The translations under genes and the position numbers were made by a program. Under the pieces are notes generated by a model, which worked only from the letters and a program-made list of their open reading frames with translations, was not told the origin of the DNA and ran no database searches. From the NCBI RefSeq assembly GCF_900215375.1, contig NZ_OBEF01000016.1, positions 1 to 64,000 on the forward strand: a stretch of DNA of 64,000 bases, in the 5' to 3' direction. The DNA is from Enterobacter sp. CC120223-11. Lineage in GTDB: Bacteria > Pseudomonadota > Gammaproteobacteria > Enterobacterales > Enterobacteriaceae. Position 1 is the stretch's first letter. Each line of letters opens with the position of its first letter. Positions 33,220-44,227 of the stretch are shown piece after piece.

Positions 33220-34152
33220 GTGAAAACACTAACAAGAAAAATAACCCGAACCGCCATCACCCTGATTCTGGTCCTGTTCGCCTTCATTGCCATCTTCCGC
33301 GCTTGGGTGTATTACACCGAATCGCCGTGGACGCGTGATGCACGCTTCAGCGCTGACGTCGTGGCCATTGCCCCTGACGTGGCCGGGCTTATCACCGATG
33401 TGAAGGTCAAGGATAACCAACTGGTCACTAAAAATCAGGTGTTGTTCACTATCGACCAGCCGCGCTATCAGAAAGCCCTCGAAGAGGCGAATGCCGACGT
33501 GGCCTATTATCAGGCGCTGGCGACAGAAAAACGCCGTGAGGCCGGCCGCCGTAATCAGCTCGGCACGATGGCGATGTCCCGTGAAGAGATAGACCAGGCC
33601 AACAACATTTTGCAGACCGTCGAACATCAGTTAGCGAAAGCTCAGGCAACGCGCGATCTGGCGAGTCTCGATCTTGAACGTACCGTGATTCGCGCCCCGG
33701 CGGATGGCTGGGTGACAAACCTTAACGTCTACAGCGGTGAATTTATCACCCGCGGTTCAACCGCCGTCGCGCTGGTGAAAAAAGAGAGCTTCTATGTCGT
33801 TGCCTACATGGAAGAGACCAAGCTGGAAGGCGTGCGCCCGGGCTACCGTGCGGAAATCACCCCGCTTGGCAGCAGCAAAGTGATTAAAGGCACCGTCGAC
33901 AGCGTCGCCGCAGGTGTCACCAACGCCAGCAGCAGCAGCGATGCCAAAGGCATGGCGACCATTGACTCCAACCTGGAGTGGGTCCGCCTGGCGCAGCGCG
34001 TGCCGGTGCGCATTCATCTTGATGAGCAGCAGGGGAACCTGTGGCCTGCGGGCACCACTGCGACGGTTATCATCACTGGCGCGAAAGACAGGGACACGCA
34101 GAAAGCGACCTTCCTGCAGAAGTTGGGTATGCGCCTGCGTGAGTTCGGTTAA
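33220..34152 (+). CDS. aaeA: Aromatic acid efflux pump adaptor AaeA
   Basis: A 310-residue membrane fusion protein (HlyD type). One N-terminal helix (about 10-30), then a lipoyl/barrel part, a helical hairpin (about 80-150) and a C-terminal beta region. It bridges AaeB to the outside across the periplasm. The start codon is GTG, with GAGG upstream. aaeB follows after five bases. Confidence 0.95.
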   Translation: MKTLTRKITRTAITLILVLFAFIAIFRAWVYYTESPWTRDARFSADVVAIAPDVAGLITDVKVKDNQLVTKNQVLFTIDQPRYQKALEEANADVAYYQALATEKRREAGRRNQLGTMAMSREEIDQANNILQTVEHQLAKAQATRDLASLDLERTVIRAPADGWVTNLNVYSGEFITRGSTAVALVKKESFYVVAYMEETKLEGVRPGYRAEITPLGSSKVIKGTVDSVAAGVTNASSSSDAKGMATIDSNLEWVRLAQRVPVRIHLDEQQGNLWPAGTTATVIITGAKDRDTQKATFLQKLGMRLREFG

Positions 34153-34157
34153 TCATC

Positions 34158-36125
34158 ATGGGCATTTTCTCTATAGCCGATCAGCACCTGCGCTTTGCCA
34201 TCAAACTGGTCTGCGCGATCGTGCTGGCACTGTTTGTCGGTTTTCACTTCGAGCTTGAAACCCCGCGCTGGGCGGTGCTTACCGCAGCGATTGTCGCCGC
34301 GGGTCCGGCGTTTGCCGCCGGTGGCGAACCCTATTCCGGGGCCATTCGCTATCGCGGTATGCTGCGTATCTGCGGGACGTTCATCGGCTGTATTGCGGCG
34401 CTGACCATTATTATCGTCCTGATCCGCGCCCCGTTGCTGATGGTGCTGGTGTGCTGCCTGTGGGCCGGTTTTTGTACCTGGATCTCCTCACTTATCAAAG
34501 TGGAGAACTCCTACGCGTGGGGCCTTGCGGGCTATACGGCGCTGATCATTGTGATCACGATTCAGAATGAGCCGTTGCTTTCACCTCAGTTTGCGGTGGA
34601 GCGTTGCAGTGAGATCGTGATCGGGATTGTCAGTGCGATCGTCGCCGATCTGCTGTTTTCTCCGCGGTCAATCAAACAGGAAATCGATCGTGAACTCGAT
34701 GCGCTGCTGGTGGCGCAGTATCAGTTGATGCAGCTATGCATTCGTCACGGTGACAGCGAAGTGGTCGACAATGCCTGGAGCGCGCTGGTTCGTCGCACCC
34801 AGGCGCTGGAAGGGATGCGCGGCAACCTGAATATGGAGTCCTCCCGCTGGGCCCGCGCCAACCGTCGCCTGAAGGCGCTGAATACACTCTCCTTAACGCT
34901 TATTACTCAGGCCTGCGAAACCTATCTGATTCAGAACACTCGCCCGGAATTCATTACGCCCGAATGGCGTGAAATGTTCGATGAGCCTGTTGAAACCGTG
35001 CAGGACGTCCAGAAGCAGCTCAAACGCATGCGGCGAATTCTGGCGTGGACCGGCCAGCATGACACGCCGATCACGCTCTACACCTGGCTTGGCACGACTT
35101 CCCGTTATCTGCTGCTCAAACGTGGCGTGGCGGGGAATACGAAAATCAGCGCCCGCGAAGAAGAGATTTTGCAGGGCGAAGTGGTGGTGAAAGTGGAGTC
35201 CGCCGAACGTCATCATGCGATGATCAACTTCTGGCGAACCACTTTATCCTGCGCGCTCGGCACGCTGTTCTGGCTGTGGACCGGCTGGACGTCCGGCAGC
35301 GGCGCGATGGTGATGATTGCCGTCGTGACCTCGCTGGCGATGCGTCTGCCAAATCCGCGCATGGTCGCCATCGATTTTCTCTACGGCACAATCGCCGCTC
35401 TGCCGATTGGGGCATTCTATTTCCTCGTGGTCATTCCTTCGACCCAGCAAAGCATGTTGTTGCTTTGCCTGAGTCTTGCCGTGCTGGCCTTCTTTCTCGG
35501 CATTGAGGTGCAAAAAAGGCGGCTCGGATCGCTCGGTGCGCTGGCGTCTACCATCAACATCCTGGTGCTGGACAACCCGATGACCTTCCACTTCAGCCAG
35601 TTCCTCGACAGCGCCCTCGGCCAGCTGGTGGGCTGTTTCCTCGCGCTGATGGTGATTTTGTTGGTGCGCGATAACTCGCAGGCTCGTACCGGTCGCGTGC
35701 TGCTCAATCAGTTCGTGTCCGCGGCGGTTTCTTCCCTGACGACCAACACGGCTCGGCGGAAAGAGAACCATCTGCCCGCGCTGTATCAGCAGCTGTTTTT
35801 ACTGCTGAACAAATTCCCCGGCGATATCGCCAAATTCCGTCTGGCGCTGACGCTGATCATTGCCCACCAGCGCCTGCGTGATGCGCCTGTGCCGGTGAAC
35901 GATGATCTCTCGGCTTTCCACCGCCAGCTGCGCCGCACGGCAGACAAGCTGATTTCCGCCAGCAGCGATGACAAGCGCCGTCGCTACTTTGGACGCTTGC
36001 TGGAGGAGCTGGATGTCTATCAGGAAAAATTGGTTATCTGGCAGGCTCCGCTTCAGGTGACCGAGCCGGTGAAACGGCTCAGCGGGATGCTGAGAAAATA
36101 TCAGCAGGCCCTGACGGTGAATTGA
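34158..36125 (+). CDS. aaeB: Aromatic acid efflux pump membrane protein AaeB
   Basis: A 655-residue inner-membrane protein of the FUSC/aromatic acid exporter family, with two sets of about five or six helices (about 15-160 and 360-500), each followed by a cytoplasmic part. With AaeA it exports p-hydroxybenzoate and related acids, as a relief valve. Last gene of aaeXAB. A good terminator follows. Confidence 0.95.
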   Translation: MGIFSIADQHLRFAIKLVCAIVLALFVGFHFELETPRWAVLTAAIVAAGPAFAAGGEPYSGAIRYRGMLRICGTFIGCIAALTIIIVLIRAPLLMVLVCCLWAGFCTWISSLIKVENSYAWGLAGYTALIIVITIQNEPLLSPQFAVERCSEIVIGIVSAIVADLLFSPRSIKQEIDRELDALLVAQYQLMQLCIRHGDSEVVDNAWSALVRRTQALEGMRGNLNMESSRWARANRRLKALNTLSLTLITQACETYLIQNTRPEFITPEWREMFDEPVETVQDVQKQLKRMRRILAWTGQHDTPITLYTWLGTTSRYLLLKRGVAGNTKISAREEEILQGEVVVKVESAERHHAMINFWRTTLSCALGTLFWLWTGWTSGSGAMVMIAVVTSLAMRLPNPRMVAIDFLYGTIAALPIGAFYFLVVIPSTQQSMLLLCLSLAVLAFFLGIEVQKRRLGSLGALASTINILVLDNPMTFHFSQFLDSALGQLVGCFLALMVILLVRDNSQARTGRVLLNQFVSAAVSSLTTNTARRKENHLPALYQQLFLLLNKFPGDIAKFRLALTLIIAHQRLRDAPVPVNDDLSAFHRQLRRTADKLISASSDDKRRRYFGRLLEELDVYQEKLVIWQAPLQVTEPVKRLSGMLRKYQQALTVN

Positions 36126-36149
36126 CCCCCGCTATCTGTATCAACGTAA

Positions 36150-36175
36150 CCGACGCCAAAAGCGTCGGTTTTTTT
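36150..36175 (+). terminator. Terminator of aaeXAB
   Basis: CCGACGC and GCGTCGG form a 7-bp stem around five bases, followed by seven T. Confidence 0.9.
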
Positions 36176-36222
36176 ATGGCTATACTTAACTGTTATCACA
36201 GGACAACACTGTCGGAGGAAAC

Positions 36223-37677
36223 ATGACAATGCAGGCGCTCCAGGATAACGAACTCTTTCAGACTGGCTTTCTGGTCAATGGCGAATGGAAAACGCTCGAT
36301 TCGACATTCGATGTGGTAAACCCGGCGACGGGTGAGACGATTGCCAAAGTGGCGAAGGCCGGGAAACGCGAAACCGAAGCGGCCATTGCCGCTGCGAGCA
36401 AAGCCTTCCCGCTCTGGCGGGCAAAGACCGCCAAAGAACGTGCCGAAATTCTTTACCGCTGGTACCAACTCATCATTGAAAACAAAGCCTGGCTTGGCAG
36501 ACTGATGACCACCGAGCAGGGCAAGCCGCTGAAAGAGGCCGAAGGCGAAGTGGAGTATGCGGCAAGCTTCATTCAGTGGTTTGCTGAGCAGGGTAAACGC
36601 GCCAACGGCGAAATCATTCCTCCCGCCAAGCCGGGATCGCGAATCCTCGCCACCCGAGAACCCATCGGCGTTGTCGCGGCGATTACGCCGTGGAACTTCC
36701 CGATGGCGATGCTGACCCGCAAGCTCGGCCCGGCGCTGGCGGCAGGCTGTACCGGCGTCATCAAACCGGCTAACAACACCCCTCTCAGCGCCTTTGCACT
36801 GCTTCAACTGGCGAAGAAAGCGGGCGTACCGGATGGCGTTCTGAACGCCGTGGCGGGCAGTACCCAGGAAATCAGCGACGCGATCATGGCGAGCCACGAG
36901 GTGCGCAAAATCTCCTTCACTGGTTCCACCGCGGTTGGGAAAACGCTGGTCCGCAATGCTGCGGAAACCATGAAAAAAGTCTCGATGGAACTCGGCGGGA
37001 ATGCGCCGTATATCGTGTTTGAGGACGCGGACATTGAGGCGGCAGTGAAAGGCGCGATTGCCAATAAATTCCGCAACGCCGGGCAGGTGTGCGTCAGCGT
37101 TAACCGCTTCTATATTCATGAAAAAGTCTATGACGACTTCACCCGCAAGCTCTCAGATGCCGTTAAAGCGCTGAAAGTCGGGAACGGTATGGAGGAGGGC
37201 GTGGTCATCGGGCCGCTGATTGAGCCTTCGGCGGTGAAGAAAGTGCGTGAACACGTGGAAGATGCCGTCGCGAAGGGTGCGAAAGCGCTGGCAGGCGGGA
37301 AACCACATGCGCTCGGCGGCAACTTCTGGCAGCCGACGGTACTCGGCGAATGCAGCGATGAAATGCTGCTCGCTCAGGAAGAAACCTTCGGCCCTGTGGC
37401 TGCCTGTTTCCGCTTCAGTAGCGAAGACGAAGTGATTCAGCGCGCCAACAATACGCCTTTCGGCCTGGCCGCCTATTTCTACACTCAAAACCTGCAACGC
37501 GTTTTCCGGGTTTCACAGGTGCTGGAGAGTGGCATGATTGGGATTAACGAGTGCGCCGTATCCACAGAGCTCGGCCCGTTCGGCGGTGTGAAAGAGTCTG
37601 GCCTGGGACGCGAAGGCTCTGTGCTGGGACTTGAGGAGTTTCTGGAAGTCAAAACCCTGCACCTCGGGGGATTGTAG
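36223..37677 (+). CDS. GabD-like succinate-semialdehyde dehydrogenase family protein
   Basis: A 484-residue NAD(P)-dependent aldehyde dehydrogenase. The nucleotide-binding region (ITPWNFPMAM), the general base in VSMELGGNAP (about 256), and the catalytic Cys290 in AGQVCVS are all present. It resembles E. coli GabD, but where GabD has two cysteines (CVC) this has CVS. Succinate semialdehyde is the best guess for the substrate; related semialdehydes are possible, and no gab genes are nearby. GGAGG stands five bases before the ATG. It is inserted between aaeB and yhcO, which are neighbours in E. coli, and has its own promoter region of about 50 bp. Confidence 0.85.
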   Translation: MTMQALQDNELFQTGFLVNGEWKTLDSTFDVVNPATGETIAKVAKAGKRETEAAIAAASKAFPLWRAKTAKERAEILYRWYQLIIENKAWLGRLMTTEQGKPLKEAEGEVEYAASFIQWFAEQGKRANGEIIPPAKPGSRILATREPIGVVAAITPWNFPMAMLTRKLGPALAAGCTGVIKPANNTPLSAFALLQLAKKAGVPDGVLNAVAGSTQEISDAIMASHEVRKISFTGSTAVGKTLVRNAAETMKKVSMELGGNAPYIVFEDADIEAAVKGAIANKFRNAGQVCVSVNRFYIHEKVYDDFTRKLSDAVKALKVGNGMEEGVVIGPLIEPSAVKKVREHVEDAVAKGAKALAGGKPHALGGNFWQPTVLGECSDEMLLAQEETFGPVAACFRFSSEDEVIQRANNTPFGLAAYFYTQNLQRVFRVSQVLESGMIGINECAVSTELGPFGGVKESGLGREGSVLGLEEFLEVKTLHLGGL

Positions 37678-37686
37678 ACAGCATAT

Positions 37687-37706
37687 CGGGCGGCTTCAGC
37701 CGCCCG
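37687..37706 (+). terminator. Hairpin after the GabD-like gene
   Basis: CGGGCGGC and GCCGCCCG form a perfect 8-bp stem with a TTCA loop, 10 bases after the stop codon. The T tract is poor (TTCTGG), so termination into yhcO may be only partial. Confidence 0.5.
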
Positions 37707-37728
37707 TTCTGGCGTAAGCGGGGTGTGA

Positions 37729-38004
37729 ATGAAAACCTATAGTTTTGATTTTGATGAAATAGGTACCCAGGCGGATTTCTATCGTGAGTTTACCCGCACC
37801 TTTGCGCTCAGCGGTACGCCGATTCACGATCTGGATTCTCTTTGGCAAGTGGTAATCGCCAGCCAGCTACCGCTGCCGCTGGAGATCGAGTTTGTGCACC
37901 TGGATGATAAACAGCGTCGGCGCTATGGCGCGCTTATTCTTCTGTTTGATGAAGCGGAAGAGGAACTGGAAGGAATGCTGCGTTTTAATGTACGTCAGGC
38001 ATAA
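37729..38004 (+). CDS. yhcO: Barstar-family protein YhcO
   Basis: A 91-residue acidic cytoplasmic protein of the barstar (barnase inhibitor) fold, with [20 protein letters not shown] in the middle, where barstar binds its RNase. It matches E. coli YhcO. No barnase-like RNase is visible in this window. Function unknown. Confidence 0.9.
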   Translation: MKTYSFDFDEIGTQADFYREFTRTFALSGTPIHDLDSLWQVVIASQLPLPLEIEFVHLDDKQRRRYGALILLFDEAEEELEGMLRFNVRQA

Positions 38005-38030
38005 AAAAGCCCCCGACAGGCGGGGGCAAG
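38003..38030. terminator. Shared terminator, yhcO and the first YhcN paralog
   Basis: GCCCCCG and CGGGGGC pair around a five-base loop. The run of A on its left becomes a T tract on the minus strand, so it mainly ends the DUF1471 gene at 38054. It overlaps the stop codon of yhcO. Confidence 0.75.
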
Positions 38031-38053
38031 TCGTCAGATAAGACGACGAGGGT

Positions 38054-38320
38054 TTATTTGTACAGCTCAGCCGTGGCGTGCCAGGTGTCGCCGCTACGTG
38101 CTTCAATGATGCGGTAGGAAGAAGCACCTTCTTTTTCAGCTTTTGCCGCCAGTTCATGACGCATATCCATTGGGGCGCTACCAACCTGAGACACAGACAC
38201 GGTACCCATGGATTGCATGCCCTGAGCCTGCTCTGCGTTAACCTGATGAACAGCCGCACCTGCGCTGAAGGAAAGAACGGATGCCAGACCCAGTGTTGCG
38301 ATAATCATTGTGCTTTTCAT
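38054..38320 (-). CDS. YhcN-like periplasmic stress protein (DUF1471)
   Basis: An 88-residue secreted protein of the YhcN/BhsA/McbA family. A signal peptide (MKSTMIIATLGLASVLSFSAGA) precedes a mature domain ending in the family hallmark ARSGDTWHATAELYK. GAGGAGT precedes the ATG. It is a paralog of the next gene upstream (38430-38693), with the same last 15 residues except one. Members are induced by acid, peroxide or other stress and influence biofilm. A 109-bp gap separates the two. Confidence 0.9.
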   Translation of the reverse strand: MKSTMIIATLGLASVLSFSAGAAVHQVNAEQAQGMQSMGTVSVSQVGSAPMDMRHELAAKAEKEGASSYRIIEARSGDTWHATAELYK

Positions 38321-38429
38321 AATCTTTACTCCTCAATTCTTTGACTTAGCGGCGAGAAGGTTTGAACTGCCATTTTTATGCCTGGTGCCGCGACGTTAAA
38401 TTCTCTTTGTTACCGACTATCAATAAATC

Positions 38430-38693
38430 TTATTTGTACAGCTCAGCTGTCGCGTGCCAGTGGTCACCGCTACGTGCTTCAATCACGCGGTAAGAAGAGG
38501 CACCCTGTTCCTGTGCTTTCTGATTCAGCATGTCGTGCATGTCCATTGGGGAAGAACCGACTGCACCGACAGAAACGGTACCGATAGCTTCGCGATTCGC
38601 GGCTTGGTCCGCGTTAATAGAATCTGCAGCGAAAGCGCCGAAAGAGAGGACAGAAAGAATAGTCAGTGCGCTTACAGTGGTTTTGATTTTCAT
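38430..38693 (-). CDS. yhcN: Periplasmic stress protein YhcN (DUF1471)
   Basis: An 87-residue secreted protein. Signal peptide MKIKTTVSALTILSVLSFGA, cut near AFAAD. The mature part (NREAIGTVSVGAVGSSPMDM and the C-terminal HATAELYK) is nearly that of E. coli YhcN, a protein involved in the response to acid and peroxide. The ATG at 38693 has GAGGTG upstream. A GTG three codons earlier lies within that site and is not used. Confidence 0.93.
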   Translation of the reverse strand: MKIKTTVSALTILSVLSFGAFAADSINADQAANREAIGTVSVGAVGSSPMDMHDMLNQKAQEQGASSYRVIEARSGDHWHATAELYK

Positions 38694-39072
38694 AATTTTC
38701 ACCTCGTCGAATTTTTTATCAGGGTCTTTGTTTCGTGACCCTCATCACAAAATCAAGTATACACTAATCACCGAAAAAATTAATACCAGACTAATGGTTG
38801 CGCGTGTAATTAAGTGTCAAGAAGCCTCGTTTTTATAACGGAAAAGCATTAAAAATGTCATCAGACGACAGATTAGGTGATTTATAGCTAAGAAAATCAT
38901 ATGGATAGATGAATTTGATAATTTGTGCGATTTTACTAACAACATTCACTGGATGATTACATTCAGGCAGTCAAACGCACTTAATGTTAAAGGAAAGGGG
39001 GTTTTATGTAGCGTTTGGGTGTGCGTGGGGGAGATAAGGCGCTCTCCGGTCTGATGCCGGAGAGAAGGGAAG
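38694..39072. other. yhcN-argR intergenic region
   Basis: An AT-rich 379-bp stretch. It must hold the yhcN promoter. An 8-bp perfect stem (CTCTCCGG, CCGGAGAG; 39042-39064) follows the argR stop, with no T run, and may be an argR 3' structure. I see no gene. Confidence 0.5.
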
Positions 39073-39546
<474 letters not shown>

Positions 39547-39571
39547 TCACCCGTATCATGGCGGTAAATAC

Positions 39572-39605
39572 AACATTATTATGCATATGGATGAATTTTT
39601 ATGCA
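39572..39605 (-). promoter_or_regulatory. Two ARG boxes upstream of argR
   Basis: The 14-bp cores at 39592-39605 (TGCATAAAAATTCA on the minus strand) and 39572-39585 (TGCATAATAATGTT) fit the ArgR pattern TGnATnnnnATnCA, the second imperfectly. The cores are 6 bp apart, equal to 2 bp between full 18-bp boxes. E. coli argR is known for this short spacing. Confidence 0.85.
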
Positions 39606-40895
<1,290 letters not shown>

Positions 40896-40911
40896 GCTCG
40901 TTGCCTGAAAC

Positions 40912-40946
40912 GAAAAACCGGAGCCTTTTAAGCTCCGGTTTTTTTA
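40912..40946. terminator. Bidirectional terminator, mdh and degS
   Basis: ACCGGAGC (40917-40924) and GCTCCGGT (40932-40939) pair, with a T run after and an A run before, so it can end both mdh and the convergent degS. Confidence 0.93.
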
Positions 40947-40952
40947 TTTGCA

Positions 40953-42011
40953 TCAGTTGGTGGCGGGGTATTCCTGAATGGTGACGTTCAGGGTGAGTTT
41001 TTTATCGTCACGCATGACAACCACCGGGATGACCGAACCCGGACGAATTTCGGCGACCTGATCCATTGTTTCCAGCGCGGAGACGGCGGGTTTCTCATTC
41101 ACGGAAACAATCACGTCATTGACCTGAATGCCTGCCTCAGCGGCCGGGCCACCTGAGGCCACTTCATTTACCACGATGCCCTGTATCTGATCCATCGCTC
41201 CACCCTGAGTATGCAGAGGCGCAATTTCACGACCACTGATACCGATGTAGCCGCGAATCACCCGGCCATCGCGGATCAGCTTGTCCATGATTTTGGCCGC
41301 CAGCTGGAACGGAATCGCAAAACCAATTCCTTCGGGCGTTTCACCATCGTTGCTTTTGTCGAAGGAGAGGGTGTTAATCCCCATCAACTCGCCGAGTGAG
41401 TTGACCAGCGCCCCGCCGGAGTTGCCGTGGTTAATGGAGGCATCCGTTTGCAGGAAATTCTGGCGGCCGGACGGGTTCAGGCCGATACGCCCCGTAGCGC
41501 TGATAATGCCCTGGGTGATGGTCTGCCCGAGGTTGTACGGGTTTCCGATGGCCAGCACCACATCACCAATGTGCGGTACGCGTTTGCGGTTGATGGGGAT
41601 GACCGGTAACCCGCCGTTCGCGTTGATTTTCAGTACGGCGAGATCGGTGAGGCTATCGGAGCCGACAATCAGCGCTTCGAAAACGCGTCCGTCCTGTAGG
41701 GCGACGATGATTTGATCGGCATCGTTAATGACATGCTTGTTAGTAATAATGTACCCACGGTCGTCCATGATCACGCCGGAGCCGAGTGTGAGTACGTTAT
41801 GGCTGGTATTGTTTAGCGCGCGGTTATAAATGTTAACGACAGCTGGCGCTGCCCGTTTCACGGCGGCATTGTAGCTGACCGGCGATTCGTCCGCGCTGTC
41901 ATAGACCGTGGATGAAAGGGGGTTAAGCTGACGCAATGACGGCATGGCGGCCAACAAAATGCCACCGACGATACATCCGATTGCGACTGAACGTATGAGC
42001 TTTACAAGCAT
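40953..42011 (-). CDS. degS: Sigma-E stress sensor protease DegS
   Basis: A 352-residue inner-membrane serine protease that senses misfolded porins and makes the first cut in RseA to release sigma-E. One N-terminal helix (about 5-25) anchors it. The catalytic triad is His in ITNKHVI, Asp in LTDLAVLKI and Ser in GNSGGALV. One PDZ domain (about 255-345) binds porin tails. The start at 42011 (MLVKLIRSV) is the family start. Downstream of degQ by 90 bases. Confidence 0.96.
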   Translation of the reverse strand: MLVKLIRSVAIGCIVGGILLAAMPSLRQLNPLSSTVYDSADESPVSYNAAVKRAAPAVVNIYNRALNNTSHNVLTLGSGVIMDDRGYIITNKHVINDADQIIVALQDGRVFEALIVGSDSLTDLAVLKINANGGLPVIPINRKRVPHIGDVVLAIGNPYNLGQTITQGIISATGRIGLNPSGRQNFLQTDASINHGNSGGALVNSLGELMGINTLSFDKSNDGETPEGIGFAIPFQLAAKIMDKLIRDGRVIRGYIGISGREIAPLHTQGGAMDQIQGIVVNEVASGGPAAEAGIQVNDVIVSVNEKPAVSALETMDQVAEIRPGSVIPVVVMRDDKKLTLNVTIQEYPATN

Positions 42012-42101
42012 GATGCGATTATCACAGGTAAGGGAACCGGGGCAGCATAGCACGAGTTAAGCGGACATCACACGCAGGCGATGTCCGCCGTGAAGGCTGT
42101 T

Positions 42102-43475
42102 TTAGCGCAACAGCAGATAGATGCTCTCATTTCCGCGCATGACGTTCAGCGCGATAATCGCAGGCTTTGTCTCCAGCTCCTTGCGCATCTCGGCGATTGA
42201 CTGCACCCGCTGGCGGTTAATGCCGATGATAACGTCATCTTTATGCAGGCCAACCTGTGCCGCGGCGCTGCCTTTCTCTACCTCGTCCAGCACAATACCT
42301 TTGGTGCCGTCTTTCATCTGTCCGTCGCTCAGGGAAGCGCCCTGCAACGCAGGCGTAATGAGCTCTGCACTTGCCGTTGAAGAGGTGCTCTTATCCAGAG
42401 TGACTTCGACGGTTAGCGGTTTACCATCACGCAGCAGGCCAAGCTTCACTTTGGTGCCCGGCTCCGTGGTCGCGATACGTGAGCGCAGTTCGGCAAAGCT
42501 GCTAAGGGGTTTGTCGTTCAGGCTCACGATTATATCGCCCGATTTCACGCCCGCCTTCGCAGAACCTGAGTTCGGCAATACCTCGCTGACAAAGGCTCCG
42601 CGCTGGATATCGAGCTTAAACGCTTTGGCGATATCAGCATTCATTTCCATGCCTTTGATGCCCAGCAGCCCGCGCTTGATTTCGCCAAACTGAATCAGCT
42701 GTTTGGCGAGCGTCATTGCCATGTTGCCTGGAATAGCAAAACCGATACCGATGCTGCCGCCGCTTGGCGCGAGAATCGCGGTGTTTATCCCAATCAGCTC
42801 GCCATTGAGGTTAAGCAGCGCGCCGCCGGAGTTGCCCCGGTTTATCGAGGCATCTGTCTGAATAAAGTTTTCCAGCCCCTCGAGATTCAGGCCGCTGCGG
42901 CCCAGTGCAGAGATAATGCCCGACGTAGCGGTTTGACCAAGGCCAAACGGATTCCCCACCGCCACGGCAAAATCTCCGACGCGCAACTTGTCGGAATCGG
43001 CGACGGCGATTTGCGTCAGGCGCTCAGGTTTCTGAATCTGAAGCAGGGCGATGTCACTCTGATCGTCGCTACCGACGAGTTTGGCATCGAATTCACGGCC
43101 ATCGTTTAGCTGCACGCTGATTTTCTGCGCCTGGCTGACGACGTGATTGTTAGTGAGCACGTACCCTTTCGCTGCATCAATGATCACGCCCGAGCCGAGT
43201 CCTTCAAACGGCTGAGGCTGCTCATTTGGGGCATCTTCGCCTAAATATTTCTTTAATTCTTCGGGCACTTGTCCACGGCTTGCGGGCGCAGCGGTGCCTT
43301 CCACCTGTACGCTCACCACGGCAGGCAGCACTTTCTCCAGCATTGGCGCCAGGCTTGGCAACTGGCCCTGGCCGGGCACGACAGCAGGCAGAGAAGCAGA
43401 TACCGGCCTCGCTATGCCAAGAGATAACCCAACGCTTAACGCTAACGCACTTAATAATAAGGTTTGTTTCTTCAT
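42102..43475 (-). CDS. degQ: Periplasmic serine protease DegQ
   Basis: A 457-residue HtrA protease and chaperone of the periplasm. Signal peptide of about 27 residues (to SAS). Triad: His in LTNNHVV, Asp in QSDIALLQI, Ser in GNSGGALL. Two PDZ domains follow (about 260-350 and 365-455). It forms cages around unfolded proteins. It lies directly upstream of degS, in the E. coli order. Confidence 0.97.
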   Translation of the reverse strand: MKKQTLLLSALALSVGLSLGIARPVSASLPAVVPGQGQLPSLAPMLEKVLPAVVSVQVEGTAAPASRGQVPEELKKYLGEDAPNEQPQPFEGLGSGVIIDAAKGYVLTNNHVVSQAQKISVQLNDGREFDAKLVGSDDQSDIALLQIQKPERLTQIAVADSDKLRVGDFAVAVGNPFGLGQTATSGIISALGRSGLNLEGLENFIQTDASINRGNSGGALLNLNGELIGINTAILAPSGGSIGIGFAIPGNMAMTLAKQLIQFGEIKRGLLGIKGMEMNADIAKAFKLDIQRGAFVSEVLPNSGSAKAGVKSGDIIVSLNDKPLSSFAELRSRIATTEPGTKVKLGLLRDGKPLTVEVTLDKSTSSTASAELITPALQGASLSDGQMKDGTKGIVLDEVEKGSAAAQVGLHKDDVIIGINRQRVQSIAEMRKELETKPAIIALNVMRGNESIYLLLR

Positions 43476-43639
43476 TGATGCTGGCTCTCATGACCTGAGG
43501 AATGTGAGAAAAAAGCGCCCATAAACCGCTCGATGTTATTGAATTTTCGAGTGTCTAACAATGAGGTAGATGATCAAATAATAGCTGGGTTGAGCGGGAT
43601 GTGACGGGCGCAAGGGCTGCGCCCGTAAATAAAGAGGTG

Positions 43640-44038
43640 TTAGTCGCGTTTTGCAGCGCTGCGCAGCAGGCCGGATGCGCCATCAGAATAGTCGCGTGGC
43701 ATCTGAACCGGCGCCTGATCGTTGCCCGCTTCGGACTCTGCCAGACGGTTACGGAACGGGTTTTCTTCCGCGCTCATTTCCGGCAGGAGGCTGCTGGAGC
43801 TTTTCGCCATATGCTGATACAGCTGGCGATAATCGTGGGCCATATTGTCGAGCAGCTCGGCGCTGCGGGCAAAGTGGCTGACCAGTTCTTCACGATACTC
43901 GTCCAGCTCTGCTTTGTTCTTTTCCAGTTCGTACTGCAGGGCCTGCTGTTGACGTAACTTCCGGTTACCAAATCGCATAGCGACGGCGCCAATGATAAGA
44001 CCGACAACTAAACCAATTAGCGCATATTCCCAGGTCAT
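43640..44038 (-). CDS. zapG: Cell-division and envelope protein ZapG (YhcB)
   Basis: A 132-residue inner-membrane protein. One N-terminal helix (MTWEYALIGLVVGLIIGA), then a coiled coil (about 25-75) in the cytoplasm and a flexible tail. It is linked to divisome and elongasome function in E. coli. The start at 44038 is the family start. It faces away from zapE. Confidence 0.94.
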   Translation of the reverse strand: MTWEYALIGLVVGLIIGAVAMRFGNRKLRQQQALQYELEKNKAELDEYREELVSHFARSAELLDNMAHDYRQLYQHMAKSSSSLLPEMSAEENPFRNRLAESEAGNDQAPVQMPRDYSDGASGLLRSAAKRD

Positions 44039-44227
44039 GAACTTCTCCCGTTGTTTTGTGGTTCCGTAGGGTGGCAATAAGGCTGCTCGCCTGCGCCCGA
44101 TAACGCCACTATAACCGCTATTCCCTTAGAAGTGGAATCCTGGCGTGTCATCGCGTACTGTAGAACGGCCTTTTTTTCGACAACCGTGAACTGCTGCACG
44201 TTGCTTTTCAGGAAATAACAATAACTT

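Noticed and set aside
36196-37119. 307-codon open frame opposite the GabD-like gene
   Set aside because: Antisense to a clear dehydrogenase and lacking a binding site or family features.
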